Shown here: in pieces, positions 43,905 through 53,200 of the stretch
Numbering within the stretch: the first letter of the stretch is position 1
Layout of the letters: each line of letters starts with the position of its first letter
Origin: an uncultured Pirellulales bacterium
GTDB taxonomy: Bacteria > Planctomycetota > Planctomycetia > Pirellulales > Thermoguttaceae
Direction of reading: 5' to 3'
DNA length: 64,000 bases
Assembly (NCBI GenBank): GCA_938015445.1
Contig: CALLPE010000024.1
Location: 62,001 to 126,000 of the forward strand
The notes under the pieces: generated by a model
What the model saw: only the letters and a program-made list of their open reading frames with translations
Databases searched by the model: none
What the model was told of the DNA's origin: nothing
Translations under genes and position numbers: made by a program

Positions 43905-44480
43905 TCACTGGTCAGCCAGCTTGGCCAGTTTTAACAGGGCAGAGCTGATGGTGAGCTTTTGTCGCTGGGCGGCTTTTAGGCTGATCTCGAACTTCACATT
44001 GTTCTCGGCGATGAAAAAGTTGATCACGCCTCCTTGCTGGCAAAACCCGGGCGTCTCGCCCACCAGCAGCACGTGCCGCTGGGAGGCTGCCTCGATCGCC
44101 GCCCGCTGCGTACGGGCGTCGAGCGTCCTGGGCAAGAAAAGTATATGACACGGCCCTATCTCTGAGACGTTGCGCCACCGGTAAACCACTATCTTGCTGC
44201 CGTCGATTGTTTGTGTGGCGGCTATGTAGTCTAGCGCCTTGCCGAACGGGTCCGGGCCGAGTATGCCGATTATGAAGGTTTCATCGCTTGTTCCGGCGCT
44301 GTCGTCGGGCCATTGCACGTACCGGCCGAACTTGTACAGGAATACCGCCTTCAGGTCGTACTCGCGATCGATGACTTCCGAGCTGCTGGGTGGCTGCGCC
44401 AGTACAGCGCCCGGGCAAGCGACGGCAATTGCCATAGCCGCCATCCATAGACTGAAATCTCTTGCCGATACGCCCATCAT
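43905..44480 (-). CDS. YfiR-family (DUF4154) periplasmic protein
   Basis: A 191-residue exported protein of the YfiR/DUF4154 family. The signal peptide is about residues 1-28 (cleavage near VLA|QPP). The domain begins with EYDLKAVFLYKFGRYVQWP and contains the family landmarks FIIGILGPDPFG, CHILFLP, HVLLVGETPGFCQQGGVINFF and FEISLKAAQRQKLTISSALLKLA. In Pseudomonas, YfiR is a periplasmic repressor of the diguanylate cyclase YfiN. Here the adjacent membrane protein is a hybrid histidine kinase, so YfiR may modulate that kinase's CHASE8 sensor; that is inference. It lies between the TonB-dependent receptor gene (88 bases) and the kinase gene (35 bases), all in one direction. Confidence 0.88.
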   Translation of the reverse strand: MMGVSARDFSLWMAAMAIAVACPGAVLAQPPSSSEVIDREYDLKAVFLYKFGRYVQWPDDSAGTSDETFIIGILGPDPFGKALDYIAATQTIDGSKIVVYRWRNVSEIGPCHILFLPRTLDARTQRAAIEAASQRHVLLVGETPGFCQQGGVINFFIAENNVKFEISLKAAQRQKLTISSALLKLAKLADQ

Positions 44481-44568
44481 GAGCGGTGTTCTTTCTCGAC
44501 GCGACTGTCGATGGACTGTTGGTCAAAGGCTCCCTGCGAAGGGGCGTGCCGGCGTTCGGCTCGGCAAC

Positions 44569-46800
44569 TCAATACCGCCAGGTCAACTGCCCGTAAACGC
44601 TGCGGGGCACTTGGGTAGCGATTGTCCCGGCCCACATGTCGTCGCCGAACTCCAGGTGCGCAGAGTCGAGCAAGTTGCGCCCCACGAGCGCCAGCTCCAA
44701 GTTCCTCCGCGGCCGCCAGGCTGCCCGCAAGTCCATCACAAAGTACGAAGGCACGCTATGCGCGGGCAAGTTATCCACATAGCGCCAAATCCAGTCCAGT
44801 TCCCAGTTGCGACCCAAATCCCACGACGACTGGAGATAGAACTGGTTGCGGGGCACTTCGTCTTCGCCAACTTCGTTTTCCGGGGCCGTGCCGGGCGGAA
44901 CATGCAGGGCCAATTGCAAGAACGTGTACGCCGCGTTCACGCGCCATCGCGGATTGATGCGATAGTCCACCGCCAGTTCGAAACCGTATGCTTCGCCGTC
45001 CATCAAGTTGCCGCTCGACAGCGGTAGGAACCACACGCCGCCAGGGCCGGGCACGGGCGTGCCTGGCTGGCGCGTAACCATCTTCTCGTAACGATGAAAG
45101 AACACGGCCAGGTCCCAACCCAAGCGCTCTGTAGTCTGCTGGCGCAACCCGACTTCGTACGCCAGCAGATCGACCGCGCTAAGGTTGCGACTGCCTGAAG
45201 CCAGCGGGAAAACCGGGGCAGGCCATAGGCTGATCGGCAACAGCAGGATGCTGGCATCCTCTTCAGTCCGCGATGGGATGCGCACCGCCCGCGATACGGC
45301 AGCCCAAAGCGCGTGTTTCTTGTCGGGCGTGCAAAGCAAACGAACGGTCGGCTGGAACTCGAAGTTCGTATAGTCGTTGTGCTCGAACTTCGAGCCAAGC
45401 GTCAAGTACCACGTATCCTCGCTGAGGGTAACCTCATCTTGGATGAAATAGCTGAACAGGTTATCCGATCGCTCCGTAGGATCGTAAACGAAATTGGGCG
45501 GAAAGTTGGTTATCCAGTCCTGCATCAGCCGGTAGCCGAAACCCCAAACGATTTTCTGCCGGTAACCGAGCGGAAATTGATGCTGGAAATCGATGTCGAA
45601 CGTCTGGCGGTCTTCGGCAAATCCCAGCCACCCCCAATCGCGTTCGGTGCGATCGAAATACAGTTGAATTCGCCATTGCCGCTCGTCGTCGATGACGCGC
45701 GTCCAGCGCCACAAAATGTTCTGGCCGCTAGCGCGCACATCGTTGGGCAACTGTACGACAAACGGCGGGTCGAGTACGGGATAGCGGGCCTGCTCGCCCG
45801 AGTATCCGTTGTAGTAATCGCCCTGGAGAGTCATGGTGTTGCAGTCGTCCGGCGTGTAGTCCATGCGGAACCCTGTGCGCATCTGCCGCCAGTCGTCTTC
45901 GGCGGTTTGTCCGGGCAGCACGCCGGCGTCGCGCTCGAACCACTTGCCGTACACCCGATAAGCGAGGTCTTCCCCTACCCGACCGCCGTATCGGGCCGTG
46001 GCGAAGCCCAGTTCCTCGGTGCCCGTTCCGGCTTGCACCAGCACCCCTTGGGTGTCTTTGGAACTTTTGGTGATGATATTTATCACGCCGTTGACGGCAT
46101 TTGATCCCCACATGGCGGCGCCTGGGCCACGAATCACTTCGATGCGTTCGACGTCCTCCAGCACCAAATCTTGCACGTCCCAGAACACCCCGGAGTACAA
46201 AGGCGTGTACACGGTGCGGCCATCGACCTGTACCAAAAGTTTGTTCGACCACCGATGGTTGAAGCCGCGCACGCTGACGGCCCATTTGTTGGCGTCGATG
46301 CGCGCCACCTGAACGCCGGGGACCATGCGGAGCACATCGGGGATGGTCTTCGCACCCGACCGGCGGATCATCTGGTTGGTGATCACAAATACCGCTGCCG
46401 GCGAGCGGCCCACGGTGCTTTCGGTGCGGTTTACCGTGCTGACCGGAGCCTCCATCAGCGGCGCGACAACTACCGGAGTGCGCGTAAGTTCGGCAATGTC
46501 TTTCTTCAGTAGGTCGTCCAGTCCGCTTGGTGCCGGTTGCGCCGTACTCTGTTCCCGCGAACCGTTCGGCGCAGCTTGTTCCTGTACCAATAGTGGGTGT
46601 TGCTGCACCAACCTGGCCTGTTGCCGCACCAGTAGGGAATCGTCGGATAGCGCGTCGCTTGATGAACCGGGCGCCGGCAAGTCGAGCCGATAAGAAGCGG
46701 TCGATTGAGAATTCCGCCACTCGTCCGCCCGCGCCTGTTGATGTGGTATGATTGCCGCCGCTGCCACAATAAAAGTCAGCGCAAATCCTTTGGCGACCAT
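44569..46800 (-). CDS. TonB-dependent outer-membrane receptor
   Basis: A 743-residue TonB-dependent receptor. The signal peptide is about 1-25. An unusual Gln/Ser-rich stretch (about 30-95) precedes the plug domain at about 125-245 (DVLRMVPGVQVARIDANKW, SVRGFNHRWSNKLLVQVDGR, VEVIRGPGAAMWGSNAVNGV-like ending in INIITK). The remainder is the 22-strand barrel ending in the aromatic terminus VYGQLTWRY. A clear TonB box was not identified. Ligand is unknown; siderophores, cobalamin or oligosaccharides are all possible. It heads an apparent operon with yfiR and the hybrid kinase, which suggests it takes part in sensing rather than only uptake. ExbB/ExbD are encoded 24 kb away. Confidence 0.92.
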   Translation of the reverse strand: MVAKGFALTFIVAAAAIIPHQQARADEWRNSQSTASYRLDLPAPGSSSDALSDDSLLVRQQARLVQQHPLLVQEQAAPNGSREQSTAQPAPSGLDDLLKKDIAELTRTPVVVAPLMEAPVSTVNRTESTVGRSPAAVFVITNQMIRRSGAKTIPDVLRMVPGVQVARIDANKWAVSVRGFNHRWSNKLLVQVDGRTVYTPLYSGVFWDVQDLVLEDVERIEVIRGPGAAMWGSNAVNGVINIITKSSKDTQGVLVQAGTGTEELGFATARYGGRVGEDLAYRVYGKWFERDAGVLPGQTAEDDWRQMRTGFRMDYTPDDCNTMTLQGDYYNGYSGEQARYPVLDPPFVVQLPNDVRASGQNILWRWTRVIDDERQWRIQLYFDRTERDWGWLGFAEDRQTFDIDFQHQFPLGYRQKIVWGFGYRLMQDWITNFPPNFVYDPTERSDNLFSYFIQDEVTLSEDTWYLTLGSKFEHNDYTNFEFQPTVRLLCTPDKKHALWAAVSRAVRIPSRTEEDASILLLPISLWPAPVFPLASGSRNLSAVDLLAYEVGLRQQTTERLGWDLAVFFHRYEKMVTRQPGTPVPGPGGVWFLPLSSGNLMDGEAYGFELAVDYRINPRWRVNAAYTFLQLALHVPPGTAPENEVGEDEVPRNQFYLQSSWDLGRNWELDWIWRYVDNLPAHSVPSYFVMDLRAAWRPRRNLELALVGRNLLDSAHLEFGDDMWAGTIATQVPRSVYGQLTWRY

Positions 46801-47339
46801 AAGACGCCCCCGGTGGCGCGCTGCCCCACACCGGCACGTCCGGCGACGACGCAGTGCGCCAATTGCTGTTCCGCCCGTGCCCGGCGGTTCAACTTCAGGG
46901 GAGCAACTCTATCGGGCAGTTGCGGTCGTAATTTGCGGGTCTGTTTTGGCGCAGGAAATTGGTAGGGGGGTAGTGTGTCGCAATCGAGCGCCATTAAGCG
47001 CAATCGGCCCATTTCAAAGCAGAACTTGAAACAGTCCCATGCGCAATGGCAGCGGTGGAAAGCCGCGGGGCACAATGGGTGCCGACAGACGAAATTGTCG
47101 AAAAAACGGCCGAACGCACGAGCCTCCCTCGTTCGGCGAACAAGCGCTGCTGATTCCGCTGGTTACAGGCTTGGCATGAAAACTATCCGCCACTTGCGTG
47201 TTTTGGCGCGCCGACCGCTGCGAGTAGTGGAGCGCTGCAAGCGTGCAGCCGGCCGTTTGTCGCCACCCGACTGACGCACATCCCCAATTAGTAAACGCAC
47301 ATCCCCAATCAATATACTCACATCCCCAATCAGTAGGAG
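46801..47339. other. Intergenic region upstream of the TonB receptor gene
   Basis: About 540 bases with no gene. It should contain the promoter of the TonB receptor operon, but I cannot pick it out. Its right end is occupied by the 21-bp tandem repeat abutting thpR. Confidence 0.5.
47274..47336. repeat. Three-copy exact-period 21-bp tandem repeat
   Basis: Units at 47274-47294, 47295-47315 and 47316-47336 share CACATCCCCAAT in register, with variable 5' and 3' edges. There is no spacer. The array ends three bases before the thpR stop codon. Confidence 0.75.
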
Positions 47340-47912
47340 CTAGCCCAATGCAGCCCTGGCCAGCGCCTCGTAAACTGGCCCGGTGCGTTCCAAGCGACTG
47401 GAAAAGACGACCACTTCGGCTACTTCCAACGTACCGGCGCTGAAATCCTTGTGCTGCCATAGCAGGTCGCTGAGCCGGCGCAGCGTCGGGCCGGGACGGC
47501 GCACGCGCCCGAGAGTCAGATGCGGCTGGAATCGCCGGTGTTCTTTGCGGAAGCCAAGTTCGCACAGTCCATCTTCCAAGGCGCTGTGCAATAGTTCCAT
47601 CTCGGCTTGGCCCTGACCAGCGCCTAGCCAGATGGTTCGCGGCCGGTCGGCGTTCGGAAAAGCTCCAGCACCAAGCACTTCCAACAAAAAAGGTTGTAGC
47701 TTAGCCGCTGCCTGTGCCACGGCATCGCACACGTGCGGTATCTGCCGTAGAGGGACGTCGTCGAGAAACTTTAGCGTAAGGTGCAAGTTGTGGGGTTCTA
47801 CCCATTTCACGTCGGCTGAAGCCGTCCGCAGCACGTCGATCAAGTCGGCGGCGCGCCGGCGCACGTCTTCGGACAGTTCTACGGCCACAAATGTGCGAAT
47901 TTGGTCTTTCAT
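47340..47912 (-). CDS. thpR: RNA 2',3'-cyclic phosphodiesterase (LigT/ThpR family)
   Basis: A 190-residue 2H phosphoesterase. The two HxT motifs are LHLTLKF (His44, Thr46) and PHLTLGRV (His131, Thr133). Together they form the active site that opens 2',3'-cyclic phosphates on RNA or ligates half-tRNA molecules in vitro. Length is normal for ThpR (about 175-195). I chose ATG 47912 because AAGG lies seven bases upstream and MKDQIRTFVAVEL matches the family start; an extension to 47945 is unlikely. It is third in the run cmk, plsC, thpR, 106 bases after plsC. The physiological role of this enzyme is generally poorly defined. Confidence 0.9.
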   Translation of the reverse strand: MKDQIRTFVAVELSEDVRRRAADLIDVLRTASADVKWVEPHNLHLTLKFLDDVPLRQIPHVCDAVAQAAAKLQPFLLEVLGAGAFPNADRPRTIWLGAGQGQAEMELLHSALEDGLCELGFRKEHRRFQPHLTLGRVRRPGPTLRRLSDLLWQHKDFSAGTLEVAEVVVFSSRLERTGPVYEALARAALG

Positions 47913-48018
47913 CGGTTGACCTTGAAGCTCAGTGGTGGCAAACAACCGAGGTGATTAATTTTTCCCAGATTACCGCGCGGGCTTTCGCAACCATCGCCTT
48001 TCCCACAAGGCTGGCCGG

Positions 48019-48690
48019 TCAAAGTCGGTTCCTATTTTTCAGATGTGCCATGTTCGGATGTGCCCGAAGCTGCCGAAGGCACTGCTCGATTCGCCGCGTT
48101 ACTTCGACCAACACTTCCTCGTCGCTCATTTGCGCGATCGCCTCTGGCGAGAGCGCATTTCCGTAACGCACGTGGATTTCGCCCAGCCGGGGCAGCATTT
48201 GGCGGCGGGGCCAGGCGTCGAATGCCCCTTCGATGGCCACCGGCAGGACGGCTGCCCCGGAACGTCTGGCCAGCGTAATGAAGCCGCCGTGCAACTGCCC
48301 CAGCCGGCCGTCATGGGTTCGCGTTCCTTCGGGGAAAAGGACTACGACTTCGCCGCGTTTTAGTCGGCGGAGCGACTCCTTGATCCCCCCCAACCCGATC
48401 CCTTCCCGCTCGATGCGGATCGCCCCCAACGACGTAATCAGCCAGCGAAAAGGCGCAAACCCGAACAGCGTGCCCCGGGCCACGTAATTCATCTGCCTGC
48501 GCGTGCCCATGCCTATTAGCGGCGGATCGAAATGGCTTTGGTGATTGCTGACAATGATCAATGGTCCGGCCCGCGGGATGTTCAACTGCCCGCTATAGCG
48601 CACCCGATACAACAACACCGCCGCAACTTGAACCATCACTTGCAGCGACGCATACCAACACCAACGCAACAGCGAGCGGAATTTGGCCAT
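48019..48690 (-). CDS. plsC: 1-acyl-sn-glycerol-3-phosphate acyltransferase
   Basis: A 223-residue PlsC-type acyltransferase that adds the second acyl chain to lysophosphatidic acid to give phosphatidic acid at the inner membrane. The N-terminal hydrophobic helix is YASLQVMVQVAAVLLY. The HX4D motif is NHQSHFD (His50, Asp55), block III is FPEGTRTHDG (about 118-127), and a later VLPVAIEG segment matches block IV. Length is typical. It lies 90 bases downstream of cmk in the same direction, an arrangement seen in many bacteria, and is followed by thpR. No obvious ribosome-binding site precedes ATG 48690. Confidence 0.9.
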   Translation of the reverse strand: MAKFRSLLRWCWYASLQVMVQVAAVLLYRVRYSGQLNIPRAGPLIIVSNHQSHFDPPLIGMGTRRQMNYVARGTLFGFAPFRWLITSLGAIRIEREGIGLGGIKESLRRLKRGEVVVLFPEGTRTHDGRLGQLHGGFITLARRSGAAVLPVAIEGAFDAWPRRQMLPRLGEIHVRYGNALSPEAIAQMSDEEVLVEVTRRIEQCLRQLRAHPNMAHLKNRNRL

Positions 48691-48780
48691 TGACTGGGGT
48701 ACAGACGGGCACGGGACTGTATCGCCGGCGCCAATTGACTTTCGAGATCGTCTCCCGACACCAATTGGGCTTCGGCTCCG

Positions 48781-49437
48781 TCAGAGTTTAGGCAATCTCT
48801 GCCTGGCAAGCAATTCCAGGCGATCGACCACTTGGTCTATGGTCAAGCCGTCGGTGCACAGCTCAACGGCGTCCGGCGCGCGGCGCATAGCGCCCAAAGG
48901 ACGTTGCGCGTCCTGCTGGTCGCGCTGCACGATGGCCTGAAGCACATCTGCGAACGTGGGCGATTCGCCCTGGGCCGATAGATCGCGCAATCGTCGGCGC
49001 GCCCGTTCCTCGGGACTGGCCGTCAGAAACACTTTCAGTTCGGCGTTTGGAAAGACGAGTGTGCCTTGATCGCGTCCCTCGGTCACTACGTTTTTGCCGA
49101 AGGCCAATCGACGTTGCAAATCGACCATGAGTTGGCGCACACGGGGATTGTCGGCCACGTGGCGCGTGACGGCAGTGACCTGCGAAGAGCGAATCGAATC
49201 GGATACGTCTTGTCCGTCCAGTAGCACCCGGTCTTTGTCTAAGCGGATGTCGACCGTTTCGGCCACTGTGGCGATTTGTTCGGGCACAGCCCAGTCGATT
49301 CCGCGCTGCAATCCTGCCAGGGCAACCGCTCGATACATCGCCCCGGTATCCAGAAAGCAAAACCCCAGCCTTTCGGCCAATAGCTTGGCAACGGTGCTTT
49401 TTCCTGCCCCGGCGGGGCCATCAATTGTAATAATCAT
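48781..49437 (-). CDS. cmk: Cytidylate kinase
   Basis: A 218-residue (d)CMP kinase that phosphorylates CMP and dCMP with ATP in the cytoplasm. The P-loop is GPAGAGKST (residues 7-15). Family segments FLDTGAMYRAVAL, VVTEGRDQGTLVFPNAELKVFLTAS and RARRRLRDL are all present. The usual RD-GT segment reads GRDQGTLVFP rather than GRDIGTVVFP, a small variation not expected to affect activity. Length is normal (215-230). It is first in the run cmk, plsC, thpR. The start MIITIDGPAGAGKST is fixed by the family, though no clear ribosome-binding site precedes it. Confidence 0.94.
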   Translation of the reverse strand: MIITIDGPAGAGKSTVAKLLAERLGFCFLDTGAMYRAVALAGLQRGIDWAVPEQIATVAETVDIRLDKDRVLLDGQDVSDSIRSSQVTAVTRHVADNPRVRQLMVDLQRRLAFGKNVVTEGRDQGTLVFPNAELKVFLTASPEERARRRLRDLSAQGESPTFADVLQAIVQRDQQDAQRPLGAMRRAPDAVELCTDGLTIDQVVDRLELLARQRLPKL

Positions 49438-49751
49438 AGTTATGTTTCGTTTTGGACTCTAACCGCGGAACCAGAAGCTACATTAGCGGCGCAGCAGCAA
49501 AAAGTACAAATGCATGTCAAAATCAGTGGCGCAAGCCAGTAACTACCGCATGTAATCACTGTGACTGCGCGCAGCAATGCTAGCTGTCGCTATTGCGAAC
49601 TGATGGAGGCCAGTGGCGATTGGCCAATTGTGAACTATTCCCGATAATATGCATCATGCGCTAACAAAGCCCTGGACAACTTCGAAGTGAGCTACATCGC
49701 GGGCCGCGTGCAAAACGGTTTTCAGAATTATTTCGTCTTTATATGTAGCAG
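49438..49751. other. Divergent intergenic region cmk / sigma factor
   Basis: About 314 bases with no gene. AT-rich segments at 49640-49660 and 49725-49745 may hold promoters. I could not identify a convincing extracytoplasmic-function -35/-10 pair. Confidence 0.4.
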
Positions 49752-50297
49752 ATGACTACTCCCGGCATCCCACGGTCGGCGGCAAGCGCCACCCCATACC
49801 ACCCGGAAGGGCTGGAAGGGGCCTTCGTCGCTTGGCAAGCCGAACTGCTGGGTATGCTATACCACATGATCGGCAACGCCGAAGACGCCCAGGACGCCCT
49901 ACAGGAGACATTCATCAAATGCTGGCGACACCAGGCTGAGCTGCCAGAAGTGGATAATCTGCGGGCCTGGGTTTTTCGGATAGCTATAAACACCGCCAAG
50001 GACTACCGCGCTACGGCGTGGCGACGGCGACGCCGCGGCATAGAACCGACGCAGCTTCGCTTGGTAGCCGCCGACGAGCAAGACCCCGGCCATCAGGCCC
50101 AGCGACAAGAGCAGTTGGAGGCCCTCCGCAAAGCCATAAGCCAGTTGCGGCTGGAAGAGCGGGAGGTGTTCCTGCTGCGGCAAGACGGCCAACTGACTTA
50201 CGAGCAAATTGCCGAAGTACTGAACATACCCGTGGGAACCGTCAAGACCAGAATGAGGCTGGCTTTGGCCAAACTGCGCGAAGCACTGAAGCAATGA
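49752..50297 (+). CDS. ECF-type RNA polymerase sigma factor
   Basis: A 181-residue sigma-70-family factor of the extracytoplasmic-function type. Region 2 is LLGMLYHMIGNAEDAQDALQ through NLRAWVFRIAINTAKDYRA (about 32-90). A basic linker (WRRRRRG) follows. Region 4 is at about 120-178 (LRLEEREVFLLRQDGQLTYE, then IPVGTVKTRMRLALAKLREAL). Its TGA overlaps the ATG of the next gene by four bases (ATGA), so the two are translationally coupled. The partner is a membrane protein with an anti-sigma-like N-terminus. No Shine-Dalgarno sequence is visible before ATG 49752. The target promoter is unknown; self-regulation is usual for this class. Confidence 0.92.
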   Translation: MTTPGIPRSAASATPYHPEGLEGAFVAWQAELLGMLYHMIGNAEDAQDALQETFIKCWRHQAELPEVDNLRAWVFRIAINTAKDYRATAWRRRRRGIEPTQLRLVAADEQDPGHQAQRQEQLEALRKAISQLRLEEREVFLLRQDGQLTYEQIAEVLNIPVGTVKTRMRLALAKLREALKQ

Positions 50298-53200
50298 CCG
50301 TCGATCCTCACACCGAACAAAAGCTGCTGGAGCTGATCTACGATCTGCTGCCGGAAGCAGAATCGGCAGAGTTGCGCAGTCGCATCGCTTCTGACCCAGC
50401 ACTGGCCGAAGCTTACGCTCAGGCTCAGACGGCCGCCGGGCTGTTTGCCGAAGCCGCCCGATTGCACGCACCCAAACTTGCCCTGACGCCGCCTACGACC
50501 GCTGCGGTGCCTGCGGCCGCTGGAGTGTCGCTTCTGCCGGGGCCACCATCGCCTGTGCCGGCAGGCGTGCCGGCGAAGGCCGCTGCACGCAAACAGGTCG
50601 ATTCGTCCCGCCGGGCGCGCAACAGGTGGGCGCATCTGGTCGTGGGCTTGGCAGCGTCGCTGTTGCTGGCGATTTCGCTGGGCGGATACTGGTATCATCG
50701 GGGACAGCTCGCTGAGATTGCGGCCGAGCATCTGCGGGTGATAGTAGTGGGGCCTGCCGTGGTCTATGCCGAAGCGCCCGCCGAGTTCCATGTACAAACC
50801 ACCTCGGTCACCGGCGATGCGATGAGCGCCCAGGTTGAGTTGACGTTGTACAGCAGTGAAGGCAAGCGGCTTTGGGCGCATCACCAGAAGTGCGATGACG
50901 ATGGACGGCTGACAGTAGGCATCCCGGCCGACGTAAAACTGCCGCCACGCGCTCGGCTGGAAGTGCTGGCCGTCCATCGCGACAAGTTCGAACGGTTCGA
51001 TATGCCGCTGGCGGTTGAGCCGGCGCGGTATCTGACGCGGTTATGGACCGACCGTTCGCAGTACAGAACCGGCGAATTGGTCCATTGCCGCTCGGTGAGC
51101 ATGAACCGCTGGTGGCAAACCGCTGAGCGAGCATTTCCCGTACGCTTCCAGTTGCGCGACGACAGCGGAAAGGTGGTGAGCGAAACGCCACTGGAAACCG
51201 TGACCACCCGCGGCGTAGCGGCTGACGCTTTGCGCTTGGCTGCCTCGCTGCCTTCGGGCCAATACGTGCTGACGGCTAGCAGTGCGGAGGGAGCTATTGT
51301 TCCGGGCACCAAACGTATCGACATAATGGCCGGAGATACCGGCAGCGCGGACAGCGGTGACCGCAACACATCGCCTCAGGGTGTGGCCGCCCCGACCGGC
51401 GGATCGGCGTTGGCTTCCAGGCCGGCATTGGTGCAGCCGCATGCGCTGGCAGGCTCGCAGCCACCTGCGCCGGCGCAAACATCATCGGATACCCAGGCGT
51501 CTGCATTTAGCGAGCAAGGCCCAACGAAAGCCGAACATGGCACATCGGCGCGACAAAAAATGCTAGTGCAGTTCTTTCCCGAAGGCGGCGTACTTGCTCC
51601 CGGTTTGGAAAACCGCGTGTATCTGAGGGCAGTTACCGCCGACGGCAAACCGTTGCGCATCCGCGGCCGCATTGTCGATTCTGCCGATAATCGGCTCGTG
51701 GACGTGCAAACCGGGGAGCATGGACTGGGCCGCTTCAGCATCGCGCCGCGGGTGGGCCAACAGTATCGACTGAAGATCGATAGTCCACAGCAGCCCGACG
51801 CCTATTTCGCCTTGCCACCGGCCATGGCGGAACAGAAAGCGGCAATCAGCTTGGCGCAGGGCGTGGTGGATGCCGGCTCGCCGTTGGAGTTTACCGTGCG
51901 AGTGTCCAAGCCGGGACTACCGTTGGTGGCAGCAGCTTACAACGGCGAAGTGTTGGTTGCGCAACAACCGGTCGTTGTCACCGATGAAACCACGCCGGCG
52001 TCGGCCTCTATGCCGCTGCCAGCGCAGGCGTCCGGCGTGATTCGTTTGGTACTGTACGATTTCAGCAGTGCCCCGCCGCGCCCGTTGGCCGAAAGAATGG
52101 TCTATCGCCGGCCTTCGCGGTGGTTGGATGTTCAACTGGCCGGAGTGCGTAAACATTACAAGCCCGGCGAGACGGTGGAGATCAGCGTGCAAACTACCAA
52201 CGAGAAAGGTCAGCACGTCCCGGCTGTGCTGGGCATATCGGCGGTGGCGGAGCGCGGTCCTAGTTCCAGAACGCCCTCTGCCGGTGGTTCCTTTGATAGG
52301 CGTCACCCCGTCGATAAAGTGCAAACGCCGCTGGCCGAGCTGCTGAACGAGGCCGGTCTTCCCGATGGTAGGCAACTTGTGAGCATCGACCGGCTGCTAA
52401 GCGAATCGCCGACCGATCGGGATACGTTGGAGTTGCTGCTCGGCGCGCAACCGCCGGTTTATCTGAAGACTGCTGCGACGCTGGCCGAAGCGGCTCAGCG
52501 GGGGCCGAGCCAAGACGCCCAAGCACAACGGTCGCCGGCACAGATGTCGCCCATGCCGGGACATCTGGCGGCCACCAGCACCGTCGTGTTTCAGCCGCCG
52601 GCGCTGTACGACAATCTCCAACGTTTGCGGGAACAGTATGACGCCCGGCTACGACAGTACCAGGCCGACCGCACCCGACTGCTTAATACGCTGACCACCA
52701 TAAGCTTCTTCGGAGGGTTGGGTTTGGTGTTGCTGGTGGCGATGCTGGGGGTGCTGCGGATCGTATCGGGCTGGCACTTATGGGCACCGGCAGTTGGAGC
52801 AACGGTCTGCTGCTTGATAATCGGCGCAGTGCTGATCGATCCCAGCCGTTTGCGGCCCGACGGCGCGGGACTGGTGGCGTTTGCCTCCTATCAGCCGACG
52901 GCCGACAAGAAAGCCTTACAGGAAAATGGACGCGGGCAAGACCAATCCGACCAACCTGGCAAGGCAGAGCAAGACCGAAGCATTCCCTCTGATGCGCACC
53001 GCGAAAGGGGCCAGCAGAATAATGCCTTTGGCAGGGCGGGCGCTACGCCTGGACTCGGCGGGGCGGTGCGGAAGGCGGCTCGCCAGAGCGAGGAATTAAG
53101 ACGACTTAGCGAGCCTGAGATATTGGCGCGTCGGGCTGTGGGTAGGCTCTCCGACTCGGTCCCAAGCGAGGAAACCGTTTTCTGGCACCCGTTATTGGAT

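Noticed and set aside
47014..47565. Minus-strand frame whose translation contains a repeated DWGC/NWGC motif
   Set aside because: The peptide repeat is only the 21-bp DNA array read in frame; the frame also runs into thpR in the wrong phase.
50018..50293. In-frame upstream extension of the A2M-like gene
   Set aside because: It lies entirely within the sigma factor gene in another frame. The ATGA overlap at 50294 and the anti-sigma-like N-terminus fix the start there.
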